Positions 17,301 to 24,162 of a stretch of 64,000 bases of DNA are shown here, in pieces. Position 1 is the first letter of the stretch, and each line of letters opens with the position of its first letter. The notes below the pieces were generated by a model. That model was not told where the DNA came from. It did not search any database and worked only from the letters and a program-made list of their open reading frames with translations. Both the position numbers and the translations under genes were made by a program. This DNA comes from Candidatus Staskawiczbacteria bacterium RIFOXYD1_FULL_32_13 (GTDB lineage Bacteria; Patescibacteriota; Minisyncoccia; Minisyncoccales; Staskawiczbacteraceae): NCBI GenBank assembly GCA_001820485.1, contig MHPU01000039.1:29134-93133 (forward strand), written 5' to 3'.

Positions 17301-17910
17301 TATCTATTTAGATTTGAAGATAGGAGATCCGCTGTTTGAAGAGTTTTGGAAAGCTGAGAATACAAAAAGACAAGAAGAATTCATATCTTTTATAGGTCAA
17401 AAATGTTTTTCAAGGAATAATTTTGAATATGGAGAAGAGGACAAATTTGATAGGAATAAGATGATTGAGTTTTGGAATTGGGCATTGAACAAAAAATTAA
17501 ATCCGAAGATTTTGTCTGGCTTTGGTTTTTGGGTAAATCCAAAAAAGGAAATTATAGATGATAATTTATTGGCAGATAAAATTGCCGAAACAATGGAGCA
17601 ATCTGACGGAGATATTGATTGGGACTATGGAATAATCGAGCGTTTATTGAAGTTTGCTGAAAAAAATAAGGAAAAAACATTGCAGATTATAAAAAATTAT
17701 TTTCTTGATAAAGATAATAATCTTAATCAGCATCGCCGTGTTCCTATGTTTAGCACTGATAATGAGATCAAGGAAGCGTTAAAATATATTTATAATAATT
17801 CAGACAGCGAAGTAAAAGAAAAAGTTGAGGCGTTAATAGGTTTGCTCATAGAGAAAGGCAGTGATATGTTTTGGGGATTAAAGGAAATTATAAATAAAAG
17901 TAATTTATAA
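14350..17910 (+). CDS. 1186-aa predicted helical protein of the defence-like operon
   Basis: I do not recognise this family. The protein is cytoplasmic by appearance, with no signal peptide, no membrane helix and no P-loop (no GxxxxGK[ST]) on reading through it. Most of it looks alpha-helical with repeating hydrophobic heptads and short loops, as in HEAT- or TPR-like solenoids; for example DKVGELVEGGRIGKWIYLMH and LSSLYGELFNELKEYYVNAI regions. It begins 13 bases after the methyltransferase and ends two bases before the nuclease gene, so it belongs to the same transcript. A scaffold, phage sensor or specificity factor are possible roles by position. Codon use is the same as for its neighbours. 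Confidence 0.65.
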   Translation: MDEKGLNPNINETFEIKPHQKWICDYLDRLNEKEKICSDAVIPSNLIIGALIAIHNKEKNPDWMAQSAHSYREIFYWLGGKRDKGVFFKIKSFSYGWLHKLGIRNKAIERIVNYKINSQNKKKIEYVLQVLHEQKRAEIIANTLYKIYLAFTKISHHFAKKDSRKDTIKIFRQLGIIVDEKNFPTNDNFIDLVRIFENVLRESSLDPLKIHENIDLFIKERNKDAPYLRLLFSLNYDAKRFFFYQADENWLSWLWKNGFLDNIKKKAENSNQYSFRMPELNYLVKVTEKKPVEVIEIIKSIEISGQNFNPEVVDRFLWIARSLPVDKVGELVEGGRIGKWIYLMHAYNFRKSGYEFMEIIKNIEKAKEYKALLGLAKSLLSIKKEIKNDTESFGEDNPFYIADLDASGVFSALADIDNDEHTESALILTVEKLSEIVKLGGVNNEKVFDYQDLFSLLDVDIFTLEVEESGGISYRQDVKNLVATIKKLIERTIGNNCGDEKKARKMFEHINNLSSCRSSWRIKLFALSQCPEVFKRELKEAFFRVFIDDYYQIEGGTEYKKTLGTAFYVLEKTDRQKYIDKVFEFFSKKDAEKENDKEVWHRRTGWEILSVIYSIGLLNKEYENKCEQVFGKKPKKDYEPEPVIGETRGGTVIDRSPFELAGFSPDQIAVNLKSEWTVKKIADLYKNDDFLRPRNAEGLGDALKEDIKVRTTEYLENINKFFDREKMHSHYVYSILRGIDDILRNKQQLKPEQIKQIFDFFKIIISSGKKEAFIAEKSENGWLADWITVCRTMTDILLYTTENKETRKEIHSDHKEFIKNCIAYLLTITQSLSAEEEKPEYGELYTVAINSVRGRAYELLVVFTENDGNVLSDDVKSIFKKTLKDNSLAVRFVIGRYLATLYFRDKDFVKGLFSDIFTIKNSDKKDVYLATWEGYLSSSLYGELFNELKEYYVNAINFNPEEYTKRKYYKGLDEALAIHLALAFIYLDLKIGDPLFEEFWKAENTKRQEEFISFIGQKCFSRNNFEYGEEDKFDRNKMIEFWNWALNKKLNPKILSGFGFWVNPKKEIIDDNLLADKIAETMEQSDGDIDWDYGIIERLLKFAEKNKEKTLQIIKNYFLDKDNNLNQHRRVPMFSTDNEIKEALKYIYNNSDSEVKEKVEALIGLLIEKGSDMFWGLKEIINKSNL

Positions 17911-17911
17911 A

Positions 17912-18742
17912 ATGGATTATAAAACACCGGAAAATAAGAGCGAAAATAAATTACATAAAAAGTGGTGGTTTTGGATTGTGGTTGCAATGGTATTATTGAG
18001 TTTGATTAACAATAGATCTGAAAAGAAAGCAATAATAGAGAAAGGTAATTTAGCAAACTCGCAACAGGCAGAAGAAATAATTGATAATGATGAAGAGGAG
18101 TTAATTGATAATTCTGATAAAGAACTTTATGAGGTTGTAAAAGTTGTTGATGGCGACACCATCAATGTAAATATAAATGGCAAAGTGGAAACATTAAGGC
18201 TAATTGGGATAAATACTCCGGAAACAGTTGATCCAAGAAAGGCAGTGATATGTTTTGGTAAAGAAGCATCTGATAAAGCAAAGCAGTTGCTAACAAATAA
18301 AAAGGTTCGTTTAGAAGGCGATGCAACGCAAGGAGAAAGAGATAAATATCAAAGACTTTTGCGTTATGTGTGGTTGGAAGACGGAACATTTTTTAATAAA
18401 CTTATGATAAGTGAGGGTTATGCTTTTGAATATACCTACGATACTATTTACAAATATCAAGCAGAATTCAAACAAGCAGAAATAAGTGCAAGAACATCAA
18501 AAAAAGGATTGTGGGCTGATAATGTTTGTGACCAAACAAAAGTGCAAACTCCTGTTCAAATAATAACAAGCCAACCAGCAGATACAAGCAAAATTAACTG
18601 TTCGTCAAATACTTATAACTGCACAGATTTTAAGAGACAAAAAGAAGCTCAACAAGTATTTGATTTTTGTGGAGGAGTAAATAATGATATTCACAAACTT
18701 GATGCAGATAAAGACGGGCTTGTTTGTGAAAGTTTGCCTTGA
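17912..18742 (+). CDS. membrane-anchored thermonuclease with Excalibur domain
   Basis: 276 residues. A basic start is followed by a membrane helix (about 18-34, WWFWIVVAMVLLSL), then an acidic linker to about 70. Residues 72-205 are a staphylococcal-nuclease domain: VVDGDTINVNI, LRLIGINTPET and DKYQRLLRYVW carry the expected Arg, Glu and Arg, while the position of the second Asp (usually DTPE) is Asn. The C-terminus (about 228-276) is an Excalibur calcium-binding domain with NCTDF...DADKDGLVCESLP. The nuclease should face outside and may degrade DNA for uptake or act in defence. It starts two bases after the 1186-aa gene; it could be operon cargo rather than a system part. Confidence 0.88.
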   Translation: MDYKTPENKSENKLHKKWWFWIVVAMVLLSLINNRSEKKAIIEKGNLANSQQAEEIIDNDEEELIDNSDKELYEVVKVVDGDTINVNINGKVETLRLIGINTPETVDPRKAVICFGKEASDKAKQLLTNKKVRLEGDATQGERDKYQRLLRYVWLEDGTFFNKLMISEGYAFEYTYDTIYKYQAEFKQAEISARTSKKGLWADNVCDQTKVQTPVQIITSQPADTSKINCSSNTYNCTDFKRQKEAQQVFDFCGGVNNDIHKLDADKDGLVCESLP

Positions 18743-18789
18743 TTGTTTTTCTGAAAGTAGTATTATAAAGTTGAAAACTTAATAATTCG

Positions 18790-18930
18790 TGCCTAACCCT
18801 TATAAGAAATTATAAGGTATGGCATAAAATCGTTGAACACATTAAACCCGTCATTCGGGGGTCGTGTTCAACGTTATACAGGGAAACTTGTATATGAGTC
18901 GCAAGACTCACCCTTCTGTGGCGGGTTTTG
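18790..18930 (+). ncRNA. candidate multi-stem structured RNA or leader
   Basis: Four perfect or near-perfect stems in a row: CCTTATAA/TTATAAGG with GAAA loop (18798-18817) inside an outer TGCC/GGCA pair; CGTTGAACAC/GTGTTCAACG (18831-18873); TATACA/TGTATA with a GAAA loop (18875-18894); GAGTC/GACTC with a GCAA loop (18896-18909). AAACCCG (18844-18850), in the loop of the second stem, can pair with CGGGTTT (18922-18928), giving a pseudoknot; the alternative is a local CCCG/CGGG hairpin. Three GNRA-type tetraloops argue for a folded RNA. It lies between the thermonuclease stop and a membrane protein gene starting 14 bases later, so it is either a leader or a separate small RNA. I cannot assign a known family. 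Confidence 0.55.
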
Positions 18931-18943
18931 TGTTATGTGATAT

Positions 18944-19423
18944 ATGAATTCCATAAATAATTTTATAAATAAAAAATTAACTCAAGTCGCAAGATGGATA
19001 TTATTTATACCCGTTAGTTTTATAGTTTATTGGTCATCCACATTTATAGTTTACATTGGAATTACATTTCTATATTATTTTTTGAGTCAGTTGAAATGGT
19101 ATTTTTTAATTCCAGCAATTTTTCCGGCTTTTTTTATTTTGTCAATTATCGCAGGAGGACTTTGGTCTTGTTTTTATATTGGGCTGTTTTTAAGTCCAAA
19201 CAGATTATTATGTTGGTTGCTTGCGGGGTGGTTTATTTTTTCAGCACTTTCTGGGATTTCAGGATATTGTACGCCAATACCAGTATCTGAAGATAAAGTT
19301 ATTATACAGTTGCCTTGTTGGGCTTATATTATTTTGCAGTTATATATTGTGATTTGTCTGGTCATTTCTGCAATTATTGCGAGTGTTAATATTGGAGAAA
19401 GGAATAAAGTAAAGAATATTTAA
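18944..19423 (+). CDS. multi-pass membrane protein, unknown
   Basis: 159 residues with about four hydrophobic helices (roughly 16-38, 42-68, 72-108 and 125-150) separated by short loops and ending in a Lys/Asn tail. No enzymatic motif is visible. It follows a structured leader-like RNA and is eight bases before the serine protease gene, so both may be expressed together. Codon use is like the rest of the island. Function is not known. Confidence 0.55.
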   Translation: MNSINNFINKKLTQVARWILFIPVSFIVYWSSTFIVYIGITFLYYFLSQLKWYFLIPAIFPAFFILSIIAGGLWSCFYIGLFLSPNRLLCWLLAGWFIFSALSGISGYCTPIPVSEDKVIIQLPCWAYIILQLYIVICLVISAIIASVNIGERNKVKNI

Positions 19424-19430
19424 TAATTTT

Positions 19431-20369
19431 ATGTTTATAAAAAATGTAAAAATAATTAAAATAACAGGAATGATTGTATTGGGCGTTTTTGTTATATTTA
19501 TTTTTATAATTGGTTTTATTCAATATAAAAATTATATTTATAATGAAGATATTGTAAAAAAACAATCTCAGTCTTTTGTAGAAGATCAAAATAGAAAGTT
19601 AGAGGAGGCGAAAAAAGAGTTTGAAGCGTTCAAAATTGAAAGTCAGCAAAAGATGGACGAAGTCAAAAATCAGATAAAAAATAATCCGATAAACAAGGAA
19701 ATTATTGTTAAAGATGTTCAAAAAGCCGGAACAGAAGAAAGTCTATCTACGATTGTATCGCAATGGAGACCGATAATAGCTTACATATCTTGCAAATGGA
19801 TTTATAGTTCAACAGGAGAAACTCTTGCTACTTCTACTGGGTCGGGAGTATTGGTTCAATTAAGTGGAAGTATTTATGTCATTACCAATAGGCACGTTTT
19901 AGAGAGTAGTTTTGATGCATTAAGAAATGGGGAAAAGTATGGAGCAGATTTTTGTGATATTACACTCCCGAATGGAAATTATGCATTTAAAGTTTATCAA
20001 AGTTCATTTAAAGGATCCTCAACAAACGATTTAGGTGGATTGAAGATAGAATATCCAACAGATTATATTAAAAATCTTTCTGCTGTTGATTTTCTAAGAT
20101 GCAAAAATAAGGCTCTTATAGGAGATGCTGTGGCAATTATCGGTTATCCTGGAATAGGGTCAAAAGTAGATATTACAGTTACAAAAGGAATTATTTCTGG
20201 TTATGAAGGGGACTATTATATTACTGATGCAAAGGTTGAACACGGTAATTCCGGTGGCGTAGCAATATTATTAAAAGATAATTGCTATTTGGGAATACCA
20301 ACATATGCAATATCGGGAGAAGTAGAAACTCTTGCGAGGATATTAGATCAGTCAATAGTTTTTAAATAA
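19431..20369 (+). CDS. membrane-anchored trypsin-like serine protease
   Basis: 312 residues. A membrane helix at about 10-32 is followed by a coiled coil (about 45-90, DQNRKLEEAKKEFEAFKIES) and a chymotrypsin/DegP-fold domain. The triad is visible: His in ITNRHVLES (near 154), Asp in TNDLGGLKI (near 202) and Ser in EHGNSGGVA (near 274). There is no PDZ domain, so it is smaller than DegP/HtrA. The catalytic part should be outside the membrane. It is in a run of closely spaced genes with the membrane protein upstream and two small genes downstream. It may process a surface protein or act in stress; the target is unknown. Confidence 0.82.
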   Translation: MFIKNVKIIKITGMIVLGVFVIFIFIIGFIQYKNYIYNEDIVKKQSQSFVEDQNRKLEEAKKEFEAFKIESQQKMDEVKNQIKNNPINKEIIVKDVQKAGTEESLSTIVSQWRPIIAYISCKWIYSSTGETLATSTGSGVLVQLSGSIYVITNRHVLESSFDALRNGEKYGADFCDITLPNGNYAFKVYQSSFKGSSTNDLGGLKIEYPTDYIKNLSAVDFLRCKNKALIGDAVAIIGYPGIGSKVDITVTKGIISGYEGDYYITDAKVEHGNSGGVAILLKDNCYLGIPTYAISGEVETLARILDQSIVFK

Positions 20370-20374
20370 AAGTT

Positions 20375-20557
20375 ATGGAAGAAAATATAAAAAAATATTT
20401 AATATGGATTGTTGTTTTTGTGGTAGTTGCAGTAGTTTTTTATATTTTGTGTCCGAAGTATTATTTCATAATAGATTATGGTGTATGGCATAGGTGCAAT
20501 GAAATAACTGGAACTTGCGAATATTTTTCAGATAATAGTAAATGGATACCGCGTTAA
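20375..20557 (+). CDS. small single-pass membrane protein
   Basis: 60 residues. Residues 8-25 form one membrane helix (YLIWIVVFVVVAVVFYIL) and the remaining 30, outside by the positive-inside rule, contain three cysteines and aromatic residues. It lies five bases after the protease and six before the zinc-ribbon gene, so it is likely expressed with them. No family is recognised. Confidence 0.5.
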   Translation: MEENIKKYLIWIVVFVVVAVVFYILCPKYYFIIDYGVWHRCNEITGTCEYFSDNSKWIPR

Positions 20558-20563
20558 AAATTT

Positions 20564-21574
20564 ATGAAACCAATTAAATGTCCAAAATGTAATGCAGTGC
20601 AGGAAGAAATAAATAATGCAGAAGATATGTGCGAGTTGCTTGGGTTAGATGCAAGTGAGCGAGAAAATAAAACTTGGTGGTGTGGGAAATGCAGTTATTT
20701 TTTTAATGACGACGAAGCAGAATTTGAGATTGATGAATATGATCTTAAAAATATGAGATTAAGTCAAATTTCTGATTTAATTTATAGAAACTGGAATAAT
20801 ATGCCACTGAATGCTTATCGTTATGTTGAGGCAATGTTTCAGCTTGATAATATAAATGAAAGTTTTAATAATGAAACAGGAGTTGAAATTATCTCATATT
20901 TTTTAGCAAATGCTAAAAGTTGGCAGGGAGATGTTGCAAAAGATGTTAAACAATACTTAAATAATTTAATTAAAAATAATGGAAAAATGGAGGAACAATC
21001 AAAGGTTCAAGAAAGTCAGCAAGCGAAAAATAATCCGCCACCAATTACAAAATGTATAAAATGTTCAGCAGAGTTTTTTGCGTTTCATAAAAATTTTAGA
21101 TGTCCTAATTGCAACGAATTAACAAGAGATTTTTTTGATTATATCCCTTATCTTATGGATATAATGCAACGCAACAAACAAAAACACGGAAAGTATAAAA
21201 TAAAGGACGATTATGATAATCATTCAGAATATCTTGAAAAACATATTTTTGATATTCTTGATATTCTTGAACAGAATAAATATGATGATCCGGAAGATTT
21301 TATAAAATGGGCTTTGAAAAAAGATAATTGGAAAAATCACGATTATTTAAGAGAGCATATACAAGCTATTACCCTTATAATAGCAAAACAATTACAATGG
21401 CAAGGAGAAGATATAGAGGTGGAAAAACTTATGAAAGCTAAAACAGGACAACCTTTGGAATTTACTGGTTATGAGGTTGTTGATAAAAATGGAAATGGCA
21501 CTGGTAGATTTTTTGCTCGCAAAGAAGATGCTGAAGAATATCAAAAAGCTCTTTGGGGAATAGATAAAAATTAA
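20564..21574 (+). CDS. protein with two zinc-binding motifs, unknown
   Basis: 336 residues. The N-terminus has CPKC...WWCGKC (about 5-42), a zinc ribbon with an unusually long spacing, and a second pair, KCIKCSAEFF...FRCPNC, is at about 164-188. Between and after them are helical acidic and basic segments. The last 35 residues (EFTGYEVVDKNGNGTGRFFARKEDAEEYQKAL) resemble a short domain that reads a sequence value and ends in a helix. No catalytic motif is seen. It is part of the small-gene cargo of the island. DNA or RNA binding is possible from the zinc motifs but not shown. Confidence 0.55.
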   Translation: MKPIKCPKCNAVQEEINNAEDMCELLGLDASERENKTWWCGKCSYFFNDDEAEFEIDEYDLKNMRLSQISDLIYRNWNNMPLNAYRYVEAMFQLDNINESFNNETGVEIISYFLANAKSWQGDVAKDVKQYLNNLIKNNGKMEEQSKVQESQQAKNNPPPITKCIKCSAEFFAFHKNFRCPNCNELTRDFFDYIPYLMDIMQRNKQKHGKYKIKDDYDNHSEYLEKHIFDILDILEQNKYDDPEDFIKWALKKDNWKNHDYLREHIQAITLIIAKQLQWQGEDIEVEKLMKAKTGQPLEFTGYEVVDKNGNGTGRFFARKEDAEEYQKALWGIDKN

Positions 21575-21585
21575 AATATAAAAAT

Positions 21586-21807
21586 ATGCTTTCAGAAAAA
21601 GCGTTAGAAGATTTTAAGAAAATATTGCAGGAGGAATATAAGGAAGAAATTTCAAATGAGAGAGCAGTAGAACTTGCTATAAATTTACTTACATTTTTTG
21701 ATAATGTTTATCGTCCGGTCAGAAAAGAGTGGCTTGATGAAGCAATTAAAAAAGAGAATGAAAATAAAAATATAAAATATCCAATAAGGGAAGAGAAAAT
21801 TTATTGA
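21586..21807 (+). CDS. small orphan-family protein (EFKKxY family copy 2)
   Basis: 73 residues: MLSEKALEDFKKILQEEYKE, then SNERAVELAINLLTFFDNVY. It resembles the first gene of the island (6785) and the next gene (21829): an amphipathic N-terminal helix, an EAV/RAV segment and a Leu-rich helix ending in VY. After the shared part it adds a charged tail. Function is unknown; similar short proteins are frequent in mobile islands of this group. Confidence 0.6.
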   Translation: MLSEKALEDFKKILQEEYKEEISNERAVELAINLLTFFDNVYRPVRKEWLDEAIKKENENKNIKYPIREEKIY

Positions 21808-21828
21808 TAATATAAATGAAAATAAAAA

Positions 21829-22002
21829 ATGATTAAAAAAGAAACTATAAAAAAATTTCAAGAGGCTGTAAAAAAAGATTGCGGTAAAGAGTTAAATTTT
21901 GACGAAGCAGGGAAAATATTAATTGGTATCGTAAATTACCTTAGTGTGCTTGAAAAAATTTATTGCAGAATGAAACCCAGCAGTAAGATAAAAAAGTCAT
22001 AA
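21829..22002 (+). CDS. small orphan-family protein (EFKKxY family copy 3)
   Basis: 57 residues: MIKKETIKKFQEAVKKDCGK, then ELNFDEAGKILIGIVNYLSV. It follows the second copy by 21 bases and has the same order of helices, with more sequence drift. It is followed by a GC-rich hairpin terminator, so these two small genes close a transcript. Confidence rests mainly on similarity to the two other copies. Confidence 0.5.
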   Translation: MIKKETIKKFQEAVKKDCGKELNFDEAGKILIGIVNYLSVLEKIYCRMKPSSKIKKS

Positions 22003-22030
22003 ATTAAATAATAGTAAGGTTTTATTATAT

Positions 22031-22050
22031 TGCCCGAAGGGGCATTTTTT
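22031..22050 (+). terminator. terminator after the small-gene pair
   Basis: TGCCCGAAGGGGCA (arms TGCCC and GGGCA, tetraloop-like GAAG) followed by TTTTTT. Confidence 0.85.
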
Positions 22051-22087
22051 GTTAAAATAAATAATTAAGAAGTTATAAGATAATAAT

Positions 22088-22795
22088 ATGATTGATTTAG
22101 AGGAGTTATCAAAAGAAGATTGCGAGGATATAAAGACAATTTTAGAAACCGTTCTGAAGCAGTGTGATTTTTTGGGTGTAAAAGAAAATAGAGTATCAAT
22201 TCCAATATCTGATTTTAACAATATTCCGGCTCAACGTGTGATAAATTTATGCGAAAAAATTTTTAGAGAAGAAGACGGCATAATAAGATGTAATTTCCCT
22301 GTTCCTCCAATGCGTCGTGAATATGAGGGGATATCAATAAAACCGAGAGATCCAAATTCGGTTGAGAGGGATTTTAGGAATGAAAGCATTGAATATGAGC
22401 AAAAAAGAGATAATTTAGAGTTTTTTATAAACAGCGTTAATAAGATAAAAAAATTGTTTGAGAAAATTAACGAAAGATCACAATATTTGATTTGTGGAAA
22501 AATAAAATTAAATATAAATACTGGTGATTGTTGTTATGCGAGAACGAATACATTTTTTAAGCCCGAGAGTGACGAATATAAATTATTAAAGGCACTTATG
22601 GAAAAACCGGAAATAATAATTAGCTATTCAGATATAAATAGTAATGTTTTGGGTCTGGATGAGGATAAAGGAAAAAATGACAGAGAAATTGGTTTTATTA
22701 TGAGAAACATCAAAAAGAAATTAGAGATAATAGGAAAAATTCATAAAAATGAAAACATATTTGTTTGTAGGTTTGGCTATATGATAAGAATTTAA
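22088..22795 (+). CDS. hypothetical protein with possible winged-helix C-terminus
   Basis: 235 residues, cytoplasmic by appearance. The N-terminal 60 residues (IDLEELSKEDCEDIKTILE) are helical. The last 80 residues, from SDEYKLLKALMEKPEIIISYSDI to NIKKKLEII and the final strand pair NIFVCRFGYMIRI, have the helix order and closing beta hairpin of OmpR-type winged helices. That makes a transcription factor possible, though no receiver domain is present. It stands between two terminators, hence is a single-gene unit. Proteins like this occur repeatedly in islands of related genomes. I am not certain of the family. Confidence 0.5.
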   Translation: MIDLEELSKEDCEDIKTILETVLKQCDFLGVKENRVSIPISDFNNIPAQRVINLCEKIFREEDGIIRCNFPVPPMRREYEGISIKPRDPNSVERDFRNESIEYEQKRDNLEFFINSVNKIKKLFEKINERSQYLICGKIKLNINTGDCCYARTNTFFKPESDEYKLLKALMEKPEIIISYSDINSNVLGLDEDKGKNDREIGFIMRNIKKKLEIIGKIHKNENIFVCRFGYMIRI

Positions 22796-22817
22796 TATAA
22801 CAATAATCGTAGCGAAC

Positions 22818-22845
22818 GCCACCTTTTGAAGGTGGTTTTTTATTT
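22818..22845 (+). terminator. terminator
   Basis: CCACCTT and AAGGTGG pair around a TTG loop and are followed by TTTTTTATTTTT. Confidence 0.85.
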
Positions 22846-22848
22846 TTG

Positions 22849-22917
22849 TCACATATTTTCCGTATTGTTCTATCGGCATTTTACATTTTTTTCGCAAAAA
22901 TATCACATATTTTCCGT
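22849..22917. repeat. pair of 15-base direct repeats upstream of a small gene
   Basis: TCACATATTTTCCGT occurs identically at 22849-22863 and 22903-22917, 54 bases apart, which is near five helical turns. The position just before the gene at 22963 suggests an operator or a recombinase/initiator site. Function is inferred. Confidence 0.6.
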
Positions 22918-22962
22918 TTTTAATAATCGTCAGTTTATTATAATAAATTAAAAAATATATAT

Positions 22963-23193
22963 ATGAAATACACAGGACAATTTCCAAAATATGAGTTTAG
23001 TGAAATTCGAAGGTTAAATCCTTATTGGTCTTCGCTTGTTTGTTTTCACAAAACCATTAAGGGAAGAAACTCATTACACCCAAGATTGATTAGAAAATGG
23101 TTCGGAAAACTTATAGATCAAGATGATTATGTAATGGAAGATAGAAACGAAGTTATCAATTATGCAATAATGTTGGCGAGTGGTAATGCATAG
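22963..23193 (+). CDS. hypothetical protein, 76 aa
   Basis: 76 residues, basic, with an aromatic-rich N-terminus (MKYTGQFPKYEFSEIRRLNP, YWSSLVCFHKTIKGR) and an acidic middle. No membrane segment or known motif. It is preceded by two 15-base direct repeats and ends before a 400-base stretch without genes. The small basic character and placement would fit a DNA-binding accessory protein of the island, but this is a guess from context only. Confidence 0.45.
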   Translation: MKYTGQFPKYEFSEIRRLNPYWSSLVCFHKTIKGRNSLHPRLIRKWFGKLIDQDDYVMEDRNEVINYAIMLASGNA

Positions 23194-23602
23194 AAGGGTA
23201 AATTCCCCTTATAGATTTAAGCAAATATCATTTATAGCAAGGGGAAAAGAGATAGGTGTGCCAAAAGTATGTCATAAATCGTCTTGACAAGAAAATACGA
23301 AAAGTTGTTCTCAAATTATAATTATTAGAAATTTGTTTTAGCGGTTTGTTTTTATAAGAAAATAAACCAGTGAAACAAAATTTCACAAGTTGGGGAAGGG
23401 CAGATCCATACTGCTGACCGAATAACGACTATAAATAAGTTCGGTAGAGATTATGGACGACCGACCGAAGCGACCGATATACCGAATATAAAGATTTTTC
23501 GCAAAAAAAATTTTTGCAGGAAATATCTTACTTATATACTAATATTCGGGTTGAGGGAGCGAGGGAGGGAGGGGAAAAAGCAAAACACTAAAGCAAGTAA
23601 TT
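23194..23602. other. 400-base region without genes, CCGA-rich repeats
   Basis: No convincing reading frame. CCGA/TCGG words recur between 23410 and 23550: ACCGAATAACG, GTTCGGTAG, GACCGACCGAAGCGACCGA, ATACCGAATA, ATTCGGG. A purine-rich G tract (GGGAGCGAGGGAGGGAGGGG) follows at about 23553-23575, and TTGACA appears at 23284. The repeats and purine tract would fit a replication, transfer or recombination site of the island, or a long leader for the next small gene. None of these is proven. Confidence 0.35.
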
Positions 23603-23764
23603 ATGTCAACAAATTTACAAAAATTTAAAAGAGAAACAAAACAGATAAGAATATCTGCTGATTTGCATAAAGAAGTGAAGTTAAGATCTATTGAATGCGG
23701 AATGACGATTTCAAAATTTGTAGATAAAATAATAAAAAAATATTTTAAGCTAAATAAAAATTAA
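23603..23764 (+). CDS. small ribbon-helix-helix-like DNA-binding protein
   Basis: 53 residues: MSTNLQKFKRETKQIRISAD, LHKEVKLRSIECGMTISKFV, DKIIKKYFKL. A short beta strand (KQIRISADL) followed by two helices with the turn ECGMTISKFV is the pattern of Arc/MetJ/CopG-type repressors and of plasmid partition helpers. Such proteins work as dimers inserting the paired strand into the DNA groove. It follows the CCGA-rich region, which may contain its operators. Length and motif are typical; the gene is short enough to be easily missed. Confidence 0.65.
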   Translation: MSTNLQKFKRETKQIRISADLHKEVKLRSIECGMTISKFVDKIIKKYFKLNKN

Positions 23765-23817
23765 AAACTAAATATAGGTTTTCTTAAATAATTATCGCTT
23801 TTTCAAAATCAATAATT

Positions 23818-24126
23818 ATGAATAAATCCTATGAATTTATGGAAAATAGAGAAAATAAATTAACTAATTGCAGAGATAAAATAATAATTGATGCAATTCG
23901 CGTGGAAGAAATTCAGTGTAGGGCATTAGATAATTTTGGGAGAGAGTTAACTGATATTGAGTTAAACAGGCTTTTGGTATGCGGTTGTGATGAAGAGGAG
24001 TTGTGGGGGGCAAGATTTGATTTAGTGATAAGAGCAATTTGCGAAGCAATAAACAATACAAATAATTGTTGGAAGAAAGTTGATGAAGATTATATTAAGT
24101 CTTTGGGAGAGAAAAATGGGCAATGA
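23818..24126 (+). CDS. hypothetical protein, 102 aa
   Basis: 102 residues, acidic, mainly helical, with cysteines at irregular positions (NCRDK, QCRAL, VCGCDEEE, ICEAINN, NCWKK). No known motif or membrane segment. It lies in the cargo run upstream of the recombinases, in the same orientation. Function unknown. Confidence 0.45.
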   Translation: MNKSYEFMENRENKLTNCRDKIIIDAIRVEEIQCRALDNFGRELTDIELNRLLVCGCDEEELWGARFDLVIRAICEAINNTNNCWKKVDEDYIKSLGEKNGQ

Positions 24127-24162
24127 TTAACTTACCCCTACAAGCTTAACTTATTAGAACTT

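Noticed and set aside
6960..17910. Canonical type I restriction-modification system
   Set aside because: No HsdS specificity subunit and no HsdR-type arrangement; the methylase is a large Eco57I-like chain and the helicase carries a PLD domain.
23284..23310. Promoter starting at TTGACA 23284
   Set aside because: The nearest good TATAAT-like box is too far (about 27 bases), so the pair does not form a normal promoter.
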